Shown: positions 52,576 to 63,256, counted from the stretch's first letter. The stretch is 64,000 nucleotides of DNA from Azospirillum sp. TSH100 (GCF_004923295.1 NZ_CP039635.1:144501-208500); one strand, 5' to 3'. Program-made: numbers and translations. Notes: generated by a model not told the origin, from the letters alone.

Positions 52576-53405
52576 CCTCCTTCATCCCGACGCGGGCGCT
52601 CGCCCAGACATTCGCCTGGATTCCGCGCGGGCTGGCCCTCGGCGTGCTGGCCTTCGTCATCTTCGGGCCGCTGACCAATCTCGGCCTGTGGGCGGTGGCG
52701 GAGAAATGGTACTTCCCCCACACGCTGCCCCTGCAATACGGCTTCTCCTTTTGGGAGCGGGTGTTCGCCCCGCGCTCCAACGCCATGGCCTCGCTGGCGA
52801 CCAGCGTCACCATCGCGCTGCTGACGGTGGCGGCCTGCCTTGCGGTGTCGGTTCCCGCCGGCTATGCGCTGGCCCGGCTGCGGCTGCCCTGGCGCGGGGC
52901 GATCCTGCTCGCCTTCCTGCTGCCGCAGGCCTTTCCCAGCGTCGCCGTCTACATCAACGTGGCGCACATCTTCTACACGCTGGGCCTCAACGGGACGGTG
53001 GCCGGCGTGGTTCTCGTCCACACCGTCCATGGGCTGGTCTTCTCCGTCTGGATCACCGCCGCCGCCTTCGGCGCGGTCGATCGCTCTTTGGAGGAGGCGG
53101 CGCGCGACATGGGCGCCGGCCCACTGCGCAGCTTCTTCGGCATCACCCTGCCGCTGGCGGCGCCGGGGGTGATGGCAAGCTCCATCTTCGTCTTCCTCGA
53201 ATCGCTGGACGAGTTCACCGGCACCTATTTCGTCGGGGTGCCTGACATCTCCACCCTGCCGCTGCTCATGTTCAACGCGGGCATGGGCGGCAATTTCCAG
53301 ATCGCCGCCATCACCGCCCTGATCCTGCTGGTTCCCTCGGTGGGTTTCATGCTGGTGATCGAACGTTTCCTCAAGGCCGACGTGCTGGCCAAAGTCGGAC
53401 ATTGA
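52572..53405 (+). CDS. ABC importer permease 2
   Basis: 277 residues, six helices, EAA-loop ARDMGAGPLRSFFGITLPLA. The ATG overlaps the previous stop as ATGA. The second half of the heterodimeric channel. The stop lies six bases before the likely start of the MBL-fold gene, so that hydrolase is part of the same transcript. Confidence 0.9.
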   Translation: MTSFIPTRALAQTFAWIPRGLALGVLAFVIFGPLTNLGLWAVAEKWYFPHTLPLQYGFSFWERVFAPRSNAMASLATSVTIALLTVAACLAVSVPAGYALARLRLPWRGAILLAFLLPQAFPSVAVYINVAHIFYTLGLNGTVAGVVLVHTVHGLVFSVWITAAAFGAVDRSLEEAARDMGAGPLRSFFGITLPLAAPGVMASSIFVFLESLDEFTGTYFVGVPDISTLPLLMFNAGMGGNFQIAAITALILLVPSVGFMLVIERFLKADVLAKVGH

Positions 53406-53410
53406 CCTCC

Positions 53411-54166
53411 ATGGACATCCAGGTGCTGGGCGTCGGCGAAGCGGCCGACCCCTCCTTCGTCAATTCCTCGCTCATCGTCGCTGCCGACGGCTTCCGCCTG
53501 ATGATCGACTGCGGCCATTCGGTGCCATCCGCCCTGTGGCGGGAGGTGCCGGATCCGGACTCCATCGACGCGCTCTATTTCACCCACCATCACCCCGACC
53601 ATTGCTTCGGCCTGATTCCCACGCTGATCCGCTGGACCGACGACCGCCGCAGCAAGCCGCTGGACATCGTCACCACCATCGGCGGATGGAAGCAGCTCGC
53701 CCTGCTGTTCCAGGCCGGCGCCACCGATCCCGAGCGGTCGCTCTCCTTTCCACTGCGCTGGATCGAAACGCCGGAGGACGGCGCGCTCGGCCCCTTCCGC
53801 CTGCGCACCGCGTTGACGCGGCATTCCATGCCGAACCGCGCCATCCGGCTGGAGGCGGGCGGTGTCGCCTTCGCCTATTCCGGCGACGGCCGCGCCACGC
53901 CGGACTCGGAAGATCTCTTCCGTGCAGCCGACCTGCTGTTCCACGAGTGCCTGACGGTGGAACCGGATCCGATCCAGCCCTTCCATGCCGCCTACAGCCA
54001 ACTCGCCGATTTTCCCGCGCGGCTCGGGATCCGTGAGATGCGCCTCTACCATGTCCGTATGGGCGAACGGGAGCGATTGGCGGCCGCTTGCGCCGCCGAC
54101 CCGCGGGTGCGTCTCGCCCAGCCGGGGGAGCGACTCACCGTGAGGTTTGGGCACAAATCGACATAA
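53411..54166 (+). CDS. MBL-fold metallo-hydrolase (PhnP-like)
   Basis: 251 residues. Metal ligands are FTHHHPDHCFG (HxHxDH), a later His (LTRHSMPNRAI), the Asp in YSGDGRATPDSE and a His in LLFHECLTVEP. The fold resembles PhnP/RNase Z-type phosphodiesterases. Encoded in the importer operon, it may process a cyclic phosphate or phosphonate ester after uptake. ATG 53411 is preferred; a TTG at 53402 overlaps the permease stop. The exact substrate is unknown. Confidence 0.82.
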   Translation: MDIQVLGVGEAADPSFVNSSLIVAADGFRLMIDCGHSVPSALWREVPDPDSIDALYFTHHHPDHCFGLIPTLIRWTDDRRSKPLDIVTTIGGWKQLALLFQAGATDPERSLSFPLRWIETPEDGALGPFRLRTALTRHSMPNRAIRLEAGGVAFAYSGDGRATPDSEDLFRAADLLFHECLTVEPDPIQPFHAAYSQLADFPARLGIREMRLYHVRMGERERLAAACAADPRVRLAQPGERLTVRFGHKST

Positions 54167-54214
54167 GGGGCGATGCCGGCCGGCCCAAGCTGTTGAAGAT
54201 GAGTGGAAACATCA

Positions 54215-55591
54215 TCATGCAGATGCAACGGCCCGGCCGACGATTTCAAGAGCCCGTTCCAGATCGGCTTCGGCTATGGTCAGTGGTGGGGACAGGGTCA
54301 GCACCGTTCCCTGCGAAATCTTAAGGCTGACGCCTCCTTCCAATGCCGCGTAGAAGGCCGCCTCCGCCCGATCGGCCCCGCTGCGCCCATCGCGGTCGGC
54401 CAGTTCCACCCCGATCAGCAGCCCTGCGCCCCGGATGTCTGTAACGCCCGGCAGAGCCGCGGTCAGTTCACGCAGGCGATCCAGCGCAAAGGCGCCAAGG
54501 GTTGCTGCACGCTCCGCCAATCCTTCGTCCCGGATGATGTCCAGGGTGGTCAGGCCGGCGCGGGCGAGCAGCGGATTCTTTTCGTGGGTGTAGTGGCCGA
54601 GCGCTCGGTCGGCAGCCACGTCGAGTCCAGGGCGGGCGATGACCGCCGCCAGCGGCAGCATGGCGCCGCCCAGCGCCTTGCCCAGCACCAATATGTCAGG
54701 CCGCGCGCCGAAGGGTTCATGGCTGAACAGATTGCCGGTCTTGCCGAGACCGGTCGGGATTTCATCGAAGATCAACAGGGCCCCGGTGTCGTCGCAAGCC
54801 CGCCGCACCTCCGCCCAGAATCCCGGCGGCGGTACATAAGGCACGGCGCGCACCGGTTCCGCCACCACGGCGGCGACGTCCCCCTCCTTTTCCAGCACAT
54901 AGCGCAGCATCCGCGCGCAGGTCATCCGGCAGACATCAAGGTCGGGACCGCCGCCGGGCGCCGGATCGAAACCGTAAGGACAGCGGGCGCAGGCAAACGG
55001 CGCCACATGCTCGGTTCCCGCCAGCAGCGGTCCGATCCCATGGGAGCGGAATAGCGCCTCGCCGCCGACGCCGGAGGCACCGAAGCCGGCGCCGTGGAAA
55101 GCGTCCCAGAAGGAGACGGTCTTGAAGCGGCCGGTGGCGACGCGGGCCAGCTTCAGCGCGATTTCGATCCCTTCCGAGCCGCCGGGCGCGAACAGCACGC
55201 GGCTGTCGGGGCCGGTCGGGGCCGATGCGGTCAGCCGTTCCGCCAGATCCGCCGCCGGTTCGCAGGCGAAGCGCCGTGGGGCGAAGGACAGCTCGTCCAT
55301 CTGCGCCTTCAGCGCGGCAACCAGCCGGGGGTGGGCGTAACCGATGTGATGGACGCTGTTGCCATGGAAATCCATGAAGCGGCGACCGTCCATGTCCTCG
55401 ATCCAGATGCCCTCGGCCTTGCGGATCGCCGACAGGCAGGGGGTGGACAGGGACTGCCTGAGGAACGCGGCGGTATCGCGCTCCACCAGTGCTCGGGACC
55501 GGGGGCCGAGCGCGTCGGCCATCCAGCGGGCGCGCCGCGGCCCGAGATTGACGTCGCCTTCGGACCGGTCGGCTGGCGGATTTGCGCTCAC
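54215..55591 (-). CDS. pbfA: Class III PLP enzyme, PbfA-like ammonia-lyase
   Basis: 458 residues. Class III aminotransferase fold with GNSVHHIGYAHPRLV, GGSEGIEIALKLARVATG, LLIFDEIPTGLGKTG and the PLP Lys in VLGKALGGAMLPLAAV. A Cys-rich insert (FACARCPYGFDP) is typical of (R)-1-hydroxy-2-aminoethylphosphonate ammonia-lyase (PbfA), which gives phosphonoacetaldehyde and ammonia. Its GTG overlaps the phnX stop, and it lies in the phnW-phnX operon, which supports PbfA over a plain transaminase. Confidence 0.8.
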   Translation of the reverse strand: MSANPPADRSEGDVNLGPRRARWMADALGPRSRALVERDTAAFLRQSLSTPCLSAIRKAEGIWIEDMDGRRFMDFHGNSVHHIGYAHPRLVAALKAQMDELSFAPRRFACEPAADLAERLTASAPTGPDSRVLFAPGGSEGIEIALKLARVATGRFKTVSFWDAFHGAGFGASGVGGEALFRSHGIGPLLAGTEHVAPFACARCPYGFDPAPGGGPDLDVCRMTCARMLRYVLEKEGDVAAVVAEPVRAVPYVPPPGFWAEVRRACDDTGALLIFDEIPTGLGKTGNLFSHEPFGARPDILVLGKALGGAMLPLAAVIARPGLDVAADRALGHYTHEKNPLLARAGLTTLDIIRDEGLAERAATLGAFALDRLRELTAALPGVTDIRGAGLLIGVELADRDGRSGADRAEAAFYAALEGGVSLKISQGTVLTLSPPLTIAEADLERALEIVGRAVASA

Positions 55592-56418
55592 GGCTTCTCG
55601 CCGCGCGCCAGCCGGGCCTCGATGGCATCAAGCAGCGGCAGCGCCTCGGCCAGCGACCGCACCACGTAATGGGCTCCGGCCCGTGCCAGACGGTCGGAGG
55701 CCGTGGCATGCAGCGCGTCGCGCCGCTCGGGCGCCAGCGCCTGCCAATCGGCAAGCGGCAGGCCGACCTCGTTGCCGGTATCGGCGACCGCGATGGTCCA
55801 CATCCCGGCGTTCAGCCCCTCCTCGACATCGACGACGGTGTCGCCGATCTTGACGCAGGCCTCCACCGGCGAAACCGACAGTTCGACCACGCAGCGCAGA
55901 GCCATCGCGGGACCGGGGCGGCCGGCAGGGGTTTCGCCGGCGCAGACCGTGATGTCGGGCGTGTAGCCCTGCGCCGCCGCCACCCGCTGCACCACATCCA
56001 TTACCGGACGCGGATAGCCGGTGGTCGAGCCGATCTTCAACCCGCGCGCCCGCATGGCGGCGACCGTCTCCGCCGCACCGGGGATCAGGTCGGAATGCTG
56101 CGCCACCACCTCCACCTGAAGCGGCAGGAAGGTTTCATAGAGGCGGTCGACATCGGCATCGGTCGGGGCGGCACCATGGACGGCGGTCCAGGCCTCCTCC
56201 ACCGGCGCCATCCGGGTGATCGCCTGGATGTGGTGCCATTTGGCCATGCCCATGGGAGCACGGGCTTGCTCCAGCGTGATGGCGACGCCGGAGCGGCGGA
56301 AGGCTTCCATGAAGGCGCCGGCCGGAGCGAGGCAGCCATGGTCCACCGTGGTCCCGGCCCAGTCGAGAATGACGGCCTGGAGCGGGCCAGTGTAACGGCG
56401 CGAATAGACGAAACTCAT
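55588..56418 (-). CDS. phnX: Phosphonoacetaldehyde hydrolase (phosphonatase)
   Basis: 276 residues of the HAD superfamily. The nucleophile is Asp19 in ILDWAGTTVDHG, and the Schiff-base Lys60 is in APMGMAKWHHI. Other motifs are IGSTTGYPRPVMD and VKIGDTVVDVEEGLNAG. It splits phosphonoacetaldehyde into acetaldehyde and phosphate. It begins 30 bases after phnW and overlaps the PbfA-like gene. Confidence 0.95.
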   Translation of the reverse strand: MSFVYSRRYTGPLQAVILDWAGTTVDHGCLAPAGAFMEAFRRSGVAITLEQARAPMGMAKWHHIQAITRMAPVEEAWTAVHGAAPTDADVDRLYETFLPLQVEVVAQHSDLIPGAAETVAAMRARGLKIGSTTGYPRPVMDVVQRVAAAQGYTPDITVCAGETPAGRPGPAMALRCVVELSVSPVEACVKIGDTVVDVEEGLNAGMWTIAVADTGNEVGLPLADWQALAPERRDALHATASDRLARAGAHYVVRSLAEALPLLDAIEARLARGEKP

Positions 56419-56448
56419 CGGATCGGACTTTCGAGCGGTGGGGTACGG

Positions 56449-57567
56449 TCAGGGAGCGCCGGAGGCGACACCCATCTCGGACAGGGTGCTGCGGATGGCG
56501 GCGATGGCGGCGGTCATCTCCTCCGCGCCCAGCCGGCCGATGCAGCCGATGCGGAAGCTGTCGGCCACCGTCAGCTTGCCGGGATAAATGACGAAGCCGC
56601 GCTCGCGCAGCCGGTCATAGAAGTCGCCGAAGACGAAGGCCGGGTCGGCCGGCATGCGGAAGGTGACGATGATCGGGGCTTGCAGATGGTCGGGCAGCAG
56701 CGTCTCGAACCCCAGCGCCCGCATGCCGCCGATCAGGATGGCGGCGTTGGCGCGATAGCGCGCGCCGCGCCCCGCGATGCCGCCTTCGGCCTCATGCTCG
56801 TCCAGCGCCTGGGCGAAGGCGGCGACCACATGAGTCGGCGGGGTGAAGCGCCACTGCGCGTTCGCCCCGAAGCCGCGCCACTGGTCATGCAGGTCGAGCG
56901 ACAGGGAATGCGCATTGCCCTTGGCGGCCTCCAGCGCATCGTGGTGGGCGACGACGAAGCCCATGCCCGGCACCCCTTCCAGGCATTTGTTGGAGGATGC
57001 GGCGACCGCCACGGCACCGAGCGCCACCATGTCGAGCGGCAGGGCGCCGAAGGCGCTCATGGCGTCCACCAGCAGGGCGCGGCCGCGCGACCGGGTGACC
57101 TCGGCGACCGCTTCGATCGGGTTGAGGATGCCGGAGGTGGTTTCGCACTGGACGACGGCGACATGGCTGATTGCCGGATCGGCGTCCAGCGCCTCGGCGA
57201 GGGCGGCGGGCGACACCGGCAGATCCTCCGCCGTTTCCAACGCGGTGACGGACCGGCCGGCCACCTCGGCGATGCGGACCATGCGGGTGCCGTAGGCGCC
57301 GTTGACCAGCACCAGCAGCCGTCCGGCGCGCGGCACCAGCGTGCCGATCATCGCCTCCACCGCGAAGGTGCCGGAGCCCTGGACCGGCACCGCGACATGG
57401 CTGTCGGCATTGCCGCCGGCCAGCCGCACCAGCCGGTCGCGAATGGCAGCGTTCAGCGCGATGAAACGGCCGTCCCGCGATCCCCAGTCGCGCAGCATCG
57501 CCTGCTTGACGGTGGCGGAGGTGGTCAGCGGGCCGGGCGTCAACAGGTAGGGCACAGTGTCAGGCAT
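56449..57567 (-). CDS. phnW: 2-aminoethylphosphonate:pyruvate transaminase
   Basis: 372 residues, class V PLP enzyme. LLTPGPLTTSATVKQAML, VPVQGSGTFAVEAMIG, the PLP Lys in AASSNKCLEGVPGMGFV, and DAMSAFGALPLDM. It converts 2-aminoethylphosphonate plus pyruvate to phosphonoacetaldehyde and alanine. First gene of the minus-strand operon phnW-phnX-pbfA; divergent from a LysR regulator that probably controls it. Confidence 0.95.
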   Translation of the reverse strand: MPDTVPYLLTPGPLTTSATVKQAMLRDWGSRDGRFIALNAAIRDRLVRLAGGNADSHVAVPVQGSGTFAVEAMIGTLVPRAGRLLVLVNGAYGTRMVRIAEVAGRSVTALETAEDLPVSPAALAEALDADPAISHVAVVQCETTSGILNPIEAVAEVTRSRGRALLVDAMSAFGALPLDMVALGAVAVAASSNKCLEGVPGMGFVVAHHDALEAAKGNAHSLSLDLHDQWRGFGANAQWRFTPPTHVVAAFAQALDEHEAEGGIAGRGARYRANAAILIGGMRALGFETLLPDHLQAPIIVTFRMPADPAFVFGDFYDRLRERGFVIYPGKLTVADSFRIGCIGRLGAEEMTAAIAAIRSTLSEMGVASGAP

Positions 57568-57658
57568 CAGGGGAAATCCCGCAGGAGAAAGGGAAACCGC
57601 GACTGTCGGAATGGCCCCATGACGCCGGCTCCGCTATCATAAAGCCAATCCATTCGAC

Positions 57659-57672
57659 CTATGGGTCCATAG
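57659..57672. promoter_or_regulatory. Palindrome at the LysR start, possible operator
   Basis: CTATGGGTCCATAG (CTATGG-GT-CCATAG) ends exactly at the ATG of the LysR gene. It lies in the 105-base divergent gap with phnW. No Shine-Dalgarno is visible between it and the ATG, so the LysR transcript may be leaderless or the start may be the ATG at 57682. Confidence 0.45.
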
Positions 57673-58653
57673 ATGAAATCAATGAACTTCGCCCAGCTCC
57701 GTGCCTTCCATGCGGTGGCGACGGAGGGAGGATTCACCAAGGCGGCCCGCCTGCTGAACGTGACGCAGCCGACCTGTTCGCAGGAAGTGAAGGCACTGGA
57801 GGAAACCTACGGCGTCACCCTGTTCGACCGCGGCAACCGTCAGGTGACGCTGACCGAAACCGGCACGGCGCTGTTCGCCGTCACCCGCCGCCTGTTCGCG
57901 GCGGAGCAGGAGGCGATGGAACTGCTGGCCGGGGTGCGGCATCTGGATGGCGGCACGCTGGCGGTGGGCGCGGACGGGCCGTTCCATGCGGTGCCGCTGA
58001 TCGCCCGCTTCACCCGCACCCATCCGGGACCGACGGTGACGCTGGCAGTCGGCAATTCCCGGACCATGCTGGAAGGGCTGATGGAAACGCGCATCGACGT
58101 GGCGGTGCTGGCCGACGTGCCGGGGGATTCACGGCTTTTCGTACTGCCGCTGCGGCGCGATCCGGTGCGGGCGCTGCTACCGAAGACGCATCCGCTGGCG
58201 CGGCGCCGGGCGGTGGCGCTGAGCGATCTGGCGCAGGAGCGGCTGGTACTGCGCGAGCCGGGATCGATGACCCGCCGGCTGGTCGAACGGGCGCTGACCA
58301 CGGCGGAACTCACGCCCGCCGCCATCATCGAGATTCAGAGCCGCGAGGCGGTGGTGGAGGCGGTGGCGGCGGGGCTGGGCATCGGCTTCACCTCGGCGGC
58401 GGAATTCACTGGCGACGGGCGTCTGGTTCTGCTGCCGATCGCCGGGGCCGGGATCGAGATGGACGAATATGTCGTCTGCCTGCGCGAACGCCGCCGCCTG
58501 GCTGTGGTGCGCGCCTTCCTCGATCTGGCGCGGGAGGTGGCGGCCGAGGCCGGCGGCCCCCTATCCGGCCTCAACGCCGCCGCCATGCCTGGGTCCGCGT
58601 CTGCAACGCCCGCGACAGCAGGGCATGCAGTGCCCGCACCAGGGCGGAGGTGA
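57673..58653 (+). CDS. LysR-family transcriptional regulator of phosphonate genes
   Basis: 326 residues. HTH: FAQLRAFHAVATEGGFTKAA and LNVTQPTCSQEVKALEE. The substrate-binding domain covers about 90-300. Divergent from phnW, the usual arrangement for a LysR activator of a catabolic operon. Its last 83 bases overlap the 3' end of the convergent permease gene. Starts ATG 57673 or 57682. Confidence 0.9.
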   Translation: MKSMNFAQLRAFHAVATEGGFTKAARLLNVTQPTCSQEVKALEETYGVTLFDRGNRQVTLTETGTALFAVTRRLFAAEQEAMELLAGVRHLDGGTLAVGADGPFHAVPLIARFTRTHPGPTVTLAVGNSRTMLEGLMETRIDVAVLADVPGDSRLFVLPLRRDPVRALLPKTHPLARRRAVALSDLAQERLVLREPGSMTRRLVERALTTAELTPAAIIEIQSREAVVEAVAAGLGIGFTSAAEFTGDGRLVLLPIAGAGIEMDEYVVCLRERRRLAVVRAFLDLAREVAAEAGGPLSGLNAAAMPGSASATPATAGHAVPAPGRR

Positions 58654-60288
58654 GGACGATCATCATCGCCATGGCGGCGGCGCCCGCCACCTCGCCGGCG
58701 TCGTCCATGTTCAACACGGCGACCGAGGCCGGCTTGGTTTCCGGCGCATAGAGGAAGACCACCGCCGACACCGTGGTCATCGCGTTGACGAAGAAATAGA
58801 TGGCGATGTCGAGGATGGCCGGCAGGCAGAGCGGCACCGTCACCCGCAGGAAGGTGGACCAGACCGGCACCTTCAGGCTGGCCGACACCGCCTCGAATTC
58901 GGGATCAAGCTGCTTCAGGGCGGTGACGGCGGTCAAGTGGCTGACGGTGTAGAAATGCGCCACCGTGGCCAGAACCAGGATCGCCATCCCGTGATAGAGC
59001 CAGCCCAGCGGGTTCCACGGCGCGTTGAAGAAGAAGATGTAGGCGAGGCCCAGCACCATCCCCGGCACCGCCAGCGGCAAAATCGCCAGCAGCCTCACGA
59101 TCCCCTTCATCGCCGCGCGCCCGGGCGCCCGTTCCACCAGCCAGGCGCCGGTGAAGACGATGACTGTACCGGTCAGTGCCGTCCAGAAGGCCAGGGTCAG
59201 GCTGTTGGCGTAGCTGCTCCAGCCCGCGGAGTCGAACTCGGCGAAATCGTAGTTCGCCAACGTCGGCGTCAGGTTGTAGGGCCAGAAGGTGACGATGGAG
59301 GCGAAGCCCGCCACCCCCAGCAGACCCAGCAGCAGGCCGCCAACCAACGTGCAGAACAGCAGGGCCAGCCGGTCGCCGACCGGGCTTACCCGCGGCTGGA
59401 ACGGCACCGAGCGGGCGGACAGCTGCGCCATCTGCCGGCGCTGGCCGAACCAGTCGGCGACGAAGGCCAGCACCGCCGGCAGCAGCAGGACGATGCCGAC
59501 CACCGCCCCCATGCCGAAATTCTGCAGGCCCACCACCTGCTTGTACACGTCGGTCGCCAGCATGTTGGTGGAGCCGCCGATCACCTTGGGCACGCCGAAA
59601 TCGGTGACCACCAGCGTGAACACCACGAAGATGGCGGAGATCAGACCATAACGCACGCCGGGCAGGGTGACGGTGACGAAGCGCTTCCAGGCACCGGCCC
59701 CCAGCGCCTCCGCCGCCTCGTAAAGCCGGGCGTCGGAGGTCGACAATGCCACGGTCAGGATCATCACCGCATGGGGGAAGGCATAGAACACCTCGCCCAT
59801 CACGATGCCGATGGGGCCATAGATGCTCTCCCCCATCAGCAGGCTGCGCAGGATGCCCTTGTTGCCGAACAGGTAGACGAGTGCGATGGCCGGCAGCAGC
59901 GACGGCGCCAGCAGCGGGATTTGCGCCAGCAGCCGGAACAGCCCCTTGCCCGCCATATGGGTGCGGGTCAGGCAGAAGGCGTAGAGGAAGGCGAGCGTCA
60001 CCGTTATGACCGTGGTCAGCAGCGACAGCGCCAGGCTGTTGCCCACCGAGCGCAGCAGCGTCGGCGCCTCCAGAAAGGCGGCGAAATTGGCGAGTCCGAC
60101 AAAGGCCCCGTCGCGGTCATAGACACTGCGCAGGAACAGCGCGCAGAGCGGCAGCAGGGCGAACAGCGCCAGGAACAGCGCGACCCCGCCCATCCCCAGC
60201 CCGAACAGCCAGCGCTCGCCCGGCTCCACCGGCCGGCCGGAGTGGCGAATGGTGAAGAAAGGCTTCGACGCAACCGCCTTCAAGACAT

Positions 60289-60292
<4 letters not shown>
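58571..60292 (-). CDS. phnU: 2-aminoethylphosphonate ABC importer, fused double permease
   Basis: 573 residues with about twelve helices, two permease halves in one chain. Each half has an EAA-type loop (EAAEALGAGAWKRFVTVTLP and EAVSASLKVPVWSTFLRVTV). This matches the fused permease family of phnS-phnT-linked 2-aminoethylphosphonate importers. ATG 60292 overlaps the ATPase stop. The 3' end overlaps the LysR gene by 83 bases, tail to tail. Confidence 0.85.
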
Positions 60293-61374
<1,082 letters not shown>

Positions 61375-61445
61375 CGGCGGTATGTCCCGGCGGAAAAACG
61401 GAAAGGACGGGCGGGCGCGTCCAGGCGCCCGCCCTGCGGTCGGCC

Positions 61446-62495
61446 TCAGCTCTTCGGTTCGGACTTGGCGCCGTAACGCTTTTCCCAATCCGCCAGGATG
61501 CGGTCGCGGTTCGTCGCGGCCCAGACGAAGTCGTTGGCCTTGTTCATCGCCGCTTCCGCGTTCTTCGGATAGTTCGGCGTCTCCTTGGTCACGCCGGGAT
61601 GGGCGGTGACCTGATAGAAGTTCACATACTGCTCGTTGGCCTTGCGGCTGGCCGCCCAGTCGGCGAGCGCCTTCGCGGCTTCGGCCTTTTGGGTGCCCTT
61701 GACGATGGCCGTCGCCTCCATCTCCCAGCCCACCCCTTCGGAGGCCAGGATCACGTCGATGGGCGCACCCTTGGTCTTCTGCTGGGCGCCGGTATATTCG
61801 ATGGAGATGCCGATCGGGTATTCGCCGGCCGCCGCCATCTTGCAGGGCTTGGATCCCGAATGGGTGTAGAGCGCCACATTGTCGTTCAGCCTGTCCATGT
61901 AGGACCAGCCCTTGTCCGCCCCCATGGTCTGCAGCCAACCGGACACGGCGAGGAAGCCGGTGCCCGAGGAAGCCGGGTTCGGCATGACGATCTGGCCCTT
62001 GTATTCCGGCTTCAGCAGGTCGGCCCAGGAGGTCGGCTTCGGCAGCTTCTTCTTTTCGGCCTCAACCGTGTTGAAGCAGATCGCCGCCATCCAGGCGTCC
62101 ATGCCGACCCAGGCCGGCGGGGTCTTGGCATCGCGGAAGCTGGCCTTGAGCTCGTCGGCACCCTTCGGCTGATAGGGCATCAGCATGCCCTGGGCGTCCA
62201 GGATCATCAGGCTGGAAGCGGCAAGCCCCCACACCACGTCGGCCTTGGGGTTGTCTTTCTCGGCCAGCAGCTTGGCGGTGACGACGCCGGTGGAATCGCG
62301 CACCCAGTCGATCTCGATGCCGGGATTGTCGGCCTCGAACGCCTTCTTGTAGGGGTTGAGCTGTTCGTTCTCCAGGGCGGTATAAACGGTCAGGCGGGTG
62401 GCTGCCCCGGCCGCCGTGGCAGCCACCGTGGCGGACGTGACGGCGGTCAGCAGCGCAAGCGCACAGGTCCCAAGCAAACTGGTGCGGCGGATCAT
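61446..62495 (-). CDS. phnS: 2-aminoethylphosphonate-binding periplasmic protein
   Basis: 349 residues. A signal peptide of about 31 residues ends AAGAATR. The mature protein shows LTVYTALENEQLNPYKKAFE, VVWGLAASSLMILDAQGML, ASSGTGFLAVSGWLQTMG and GISIEYTGAQQKTKGAPID, characteristic of phosphonate-type family 1 binding proteins. GGGAGC precedes the ATG. First gene of the minus-strand importer operon. Confidence 0.88.
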   Translation of the reverse strand: MIRRTSLLGTCALALLTAVTSATVAATAAGAATRLTVYTALENEQLNPYKKAFEADNPGIEIDWVRDSTGVVTAKLLAEKDNPKADVVWGLAASSLMILDAQGMLMPYQPKGADELKASFRDAKTPPAWVGMDAWMAAICFNTVEAEKKKLPKPTSWADLLKPEYKGQIVMPNPASSGTGFLAVSGWLQTMGADKGWSYMDRLNDNVALYTHSGSKPCKMAAAGEYPIGISIEYTGAQQKTKGAPIDVILASEGVGWEMEATAIVKGTQKAEAAKALADWAASRKANEQYVNFYQVTAHPGVTKETPNYPKNAEAAMNKANDFVWAATNRDRILADWEKRYGAKSEPKS

Positions 62496-62886
62496 CAGGA
62501 AGCTCCCGTGGTCGAATGGGCGGGGTGTCTGGAGGCGTCCCGGAGCGGCCGCATTCGCCGTCCCGGTACAGGAGGCCTCTCTACGCCCAAGCGCCCGTTC
62601 ACTCCCGTTAAGCTTTGGTGACTCCGGACGGGTGAAAACCCGGCATTGCCGGCAGTCGCGCCACAACCTGATCGTCGACTCGCCGATCGAGATGTAGGGC
62701 CGATCGAGATGTAGGAATGTGAAACAAGCTGTGTTCACGCCATACGCCTGCCGCCAAAGCGTGGCGAACCGGCTCCGGGCCATCTGCACCGAGATCATGT
62801 GCAGACCCAGAACCACAGACGGGGATTTTTACGGGATCAAAACAACAATGGCCTAGCCGACTTTGCAGCTAGGCCATTGAAAATAT
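62496..62886. other. Upstream region of the phnS operon
   Basis: About 390 bases without a supported gene. It contains the 17-bp tandem repeat at 62682-62715 and, just right of it, an imperfect inverted repeat GTGAA-N10-TTCAC at 62720-62739. Either could be a regulator site for the phosphonate importer. Confidence 0.5.
62682..62715. repeat. 17-bp tandem direct repeat
   Basis: GCCGATCGAGATGTAGG occurs twice in direct succession (62682-62698, 62699-62715) about 190 bases before phnS. The copies are identical. Confidence 0.9.
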
Positions 62887-62963
<77 letters not shown>

Positions 62964-63065
62964 ATCGCTGGTGGAGGCGCAACATAGCCCAAGGCCTTCG
63001 GGGACGCAAACACAAAAATCGCTGTTTTTTCGACCGCTTGCCGTCCCCTGCCTTGTCTCCGCGAG

Positions 63066-63087
63066 CTCCGCCTTCGGAGGGCAGCGC
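63066..63087. repeat. Partial copy of the tRNA-Arg anticodon arm
   Basis: CTCCGCCTTCGGAGGGCAGCGC (22 bases) matches 62918-62939 inside tRNA-Arg with one mismatch, in the same orientation, 148 bases away. It is embedded in a hairpin bounded by GCGAGCT (63061-63067) and AGCTCGC (63091-63097). It may be a remnant of site-specific integration or of tRNA duplication. Confidence 0.8.
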
Positions 63088-63105
63088 CCAAGCTCGCCAA
63101 GGCGG

Positions 63106-63140
63106 ATGGAAACGTTTCCATTCTTCACGAAACCGTTTTC
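63106..63140. promoter_or_regulatory. Two LacI-family operator-like palindromes
   Basis: ATGGAAACGTTTCCAT (63106-63121) is a perfect 16-base palindrome with central CG. GAAACCGTTTTC (63129-63140) is a second, imperfect one 23 bases downstream, centre to centre close to two helical turns. Both lie upstream of the LacI-type gene at 63257 and suggest autoregulation. Confidence 0.6.
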
Positions 63141-63256
63141 ACGCCGTCACGCGATTGCAACACGACGACGCCACTCTGCCCCCGCACCGGAACGGACGGT
63201 GCCGGAACGGGGACGAAGAGCAGCAGATGGATGGCGGGATGACGGACCGGAGAGCG

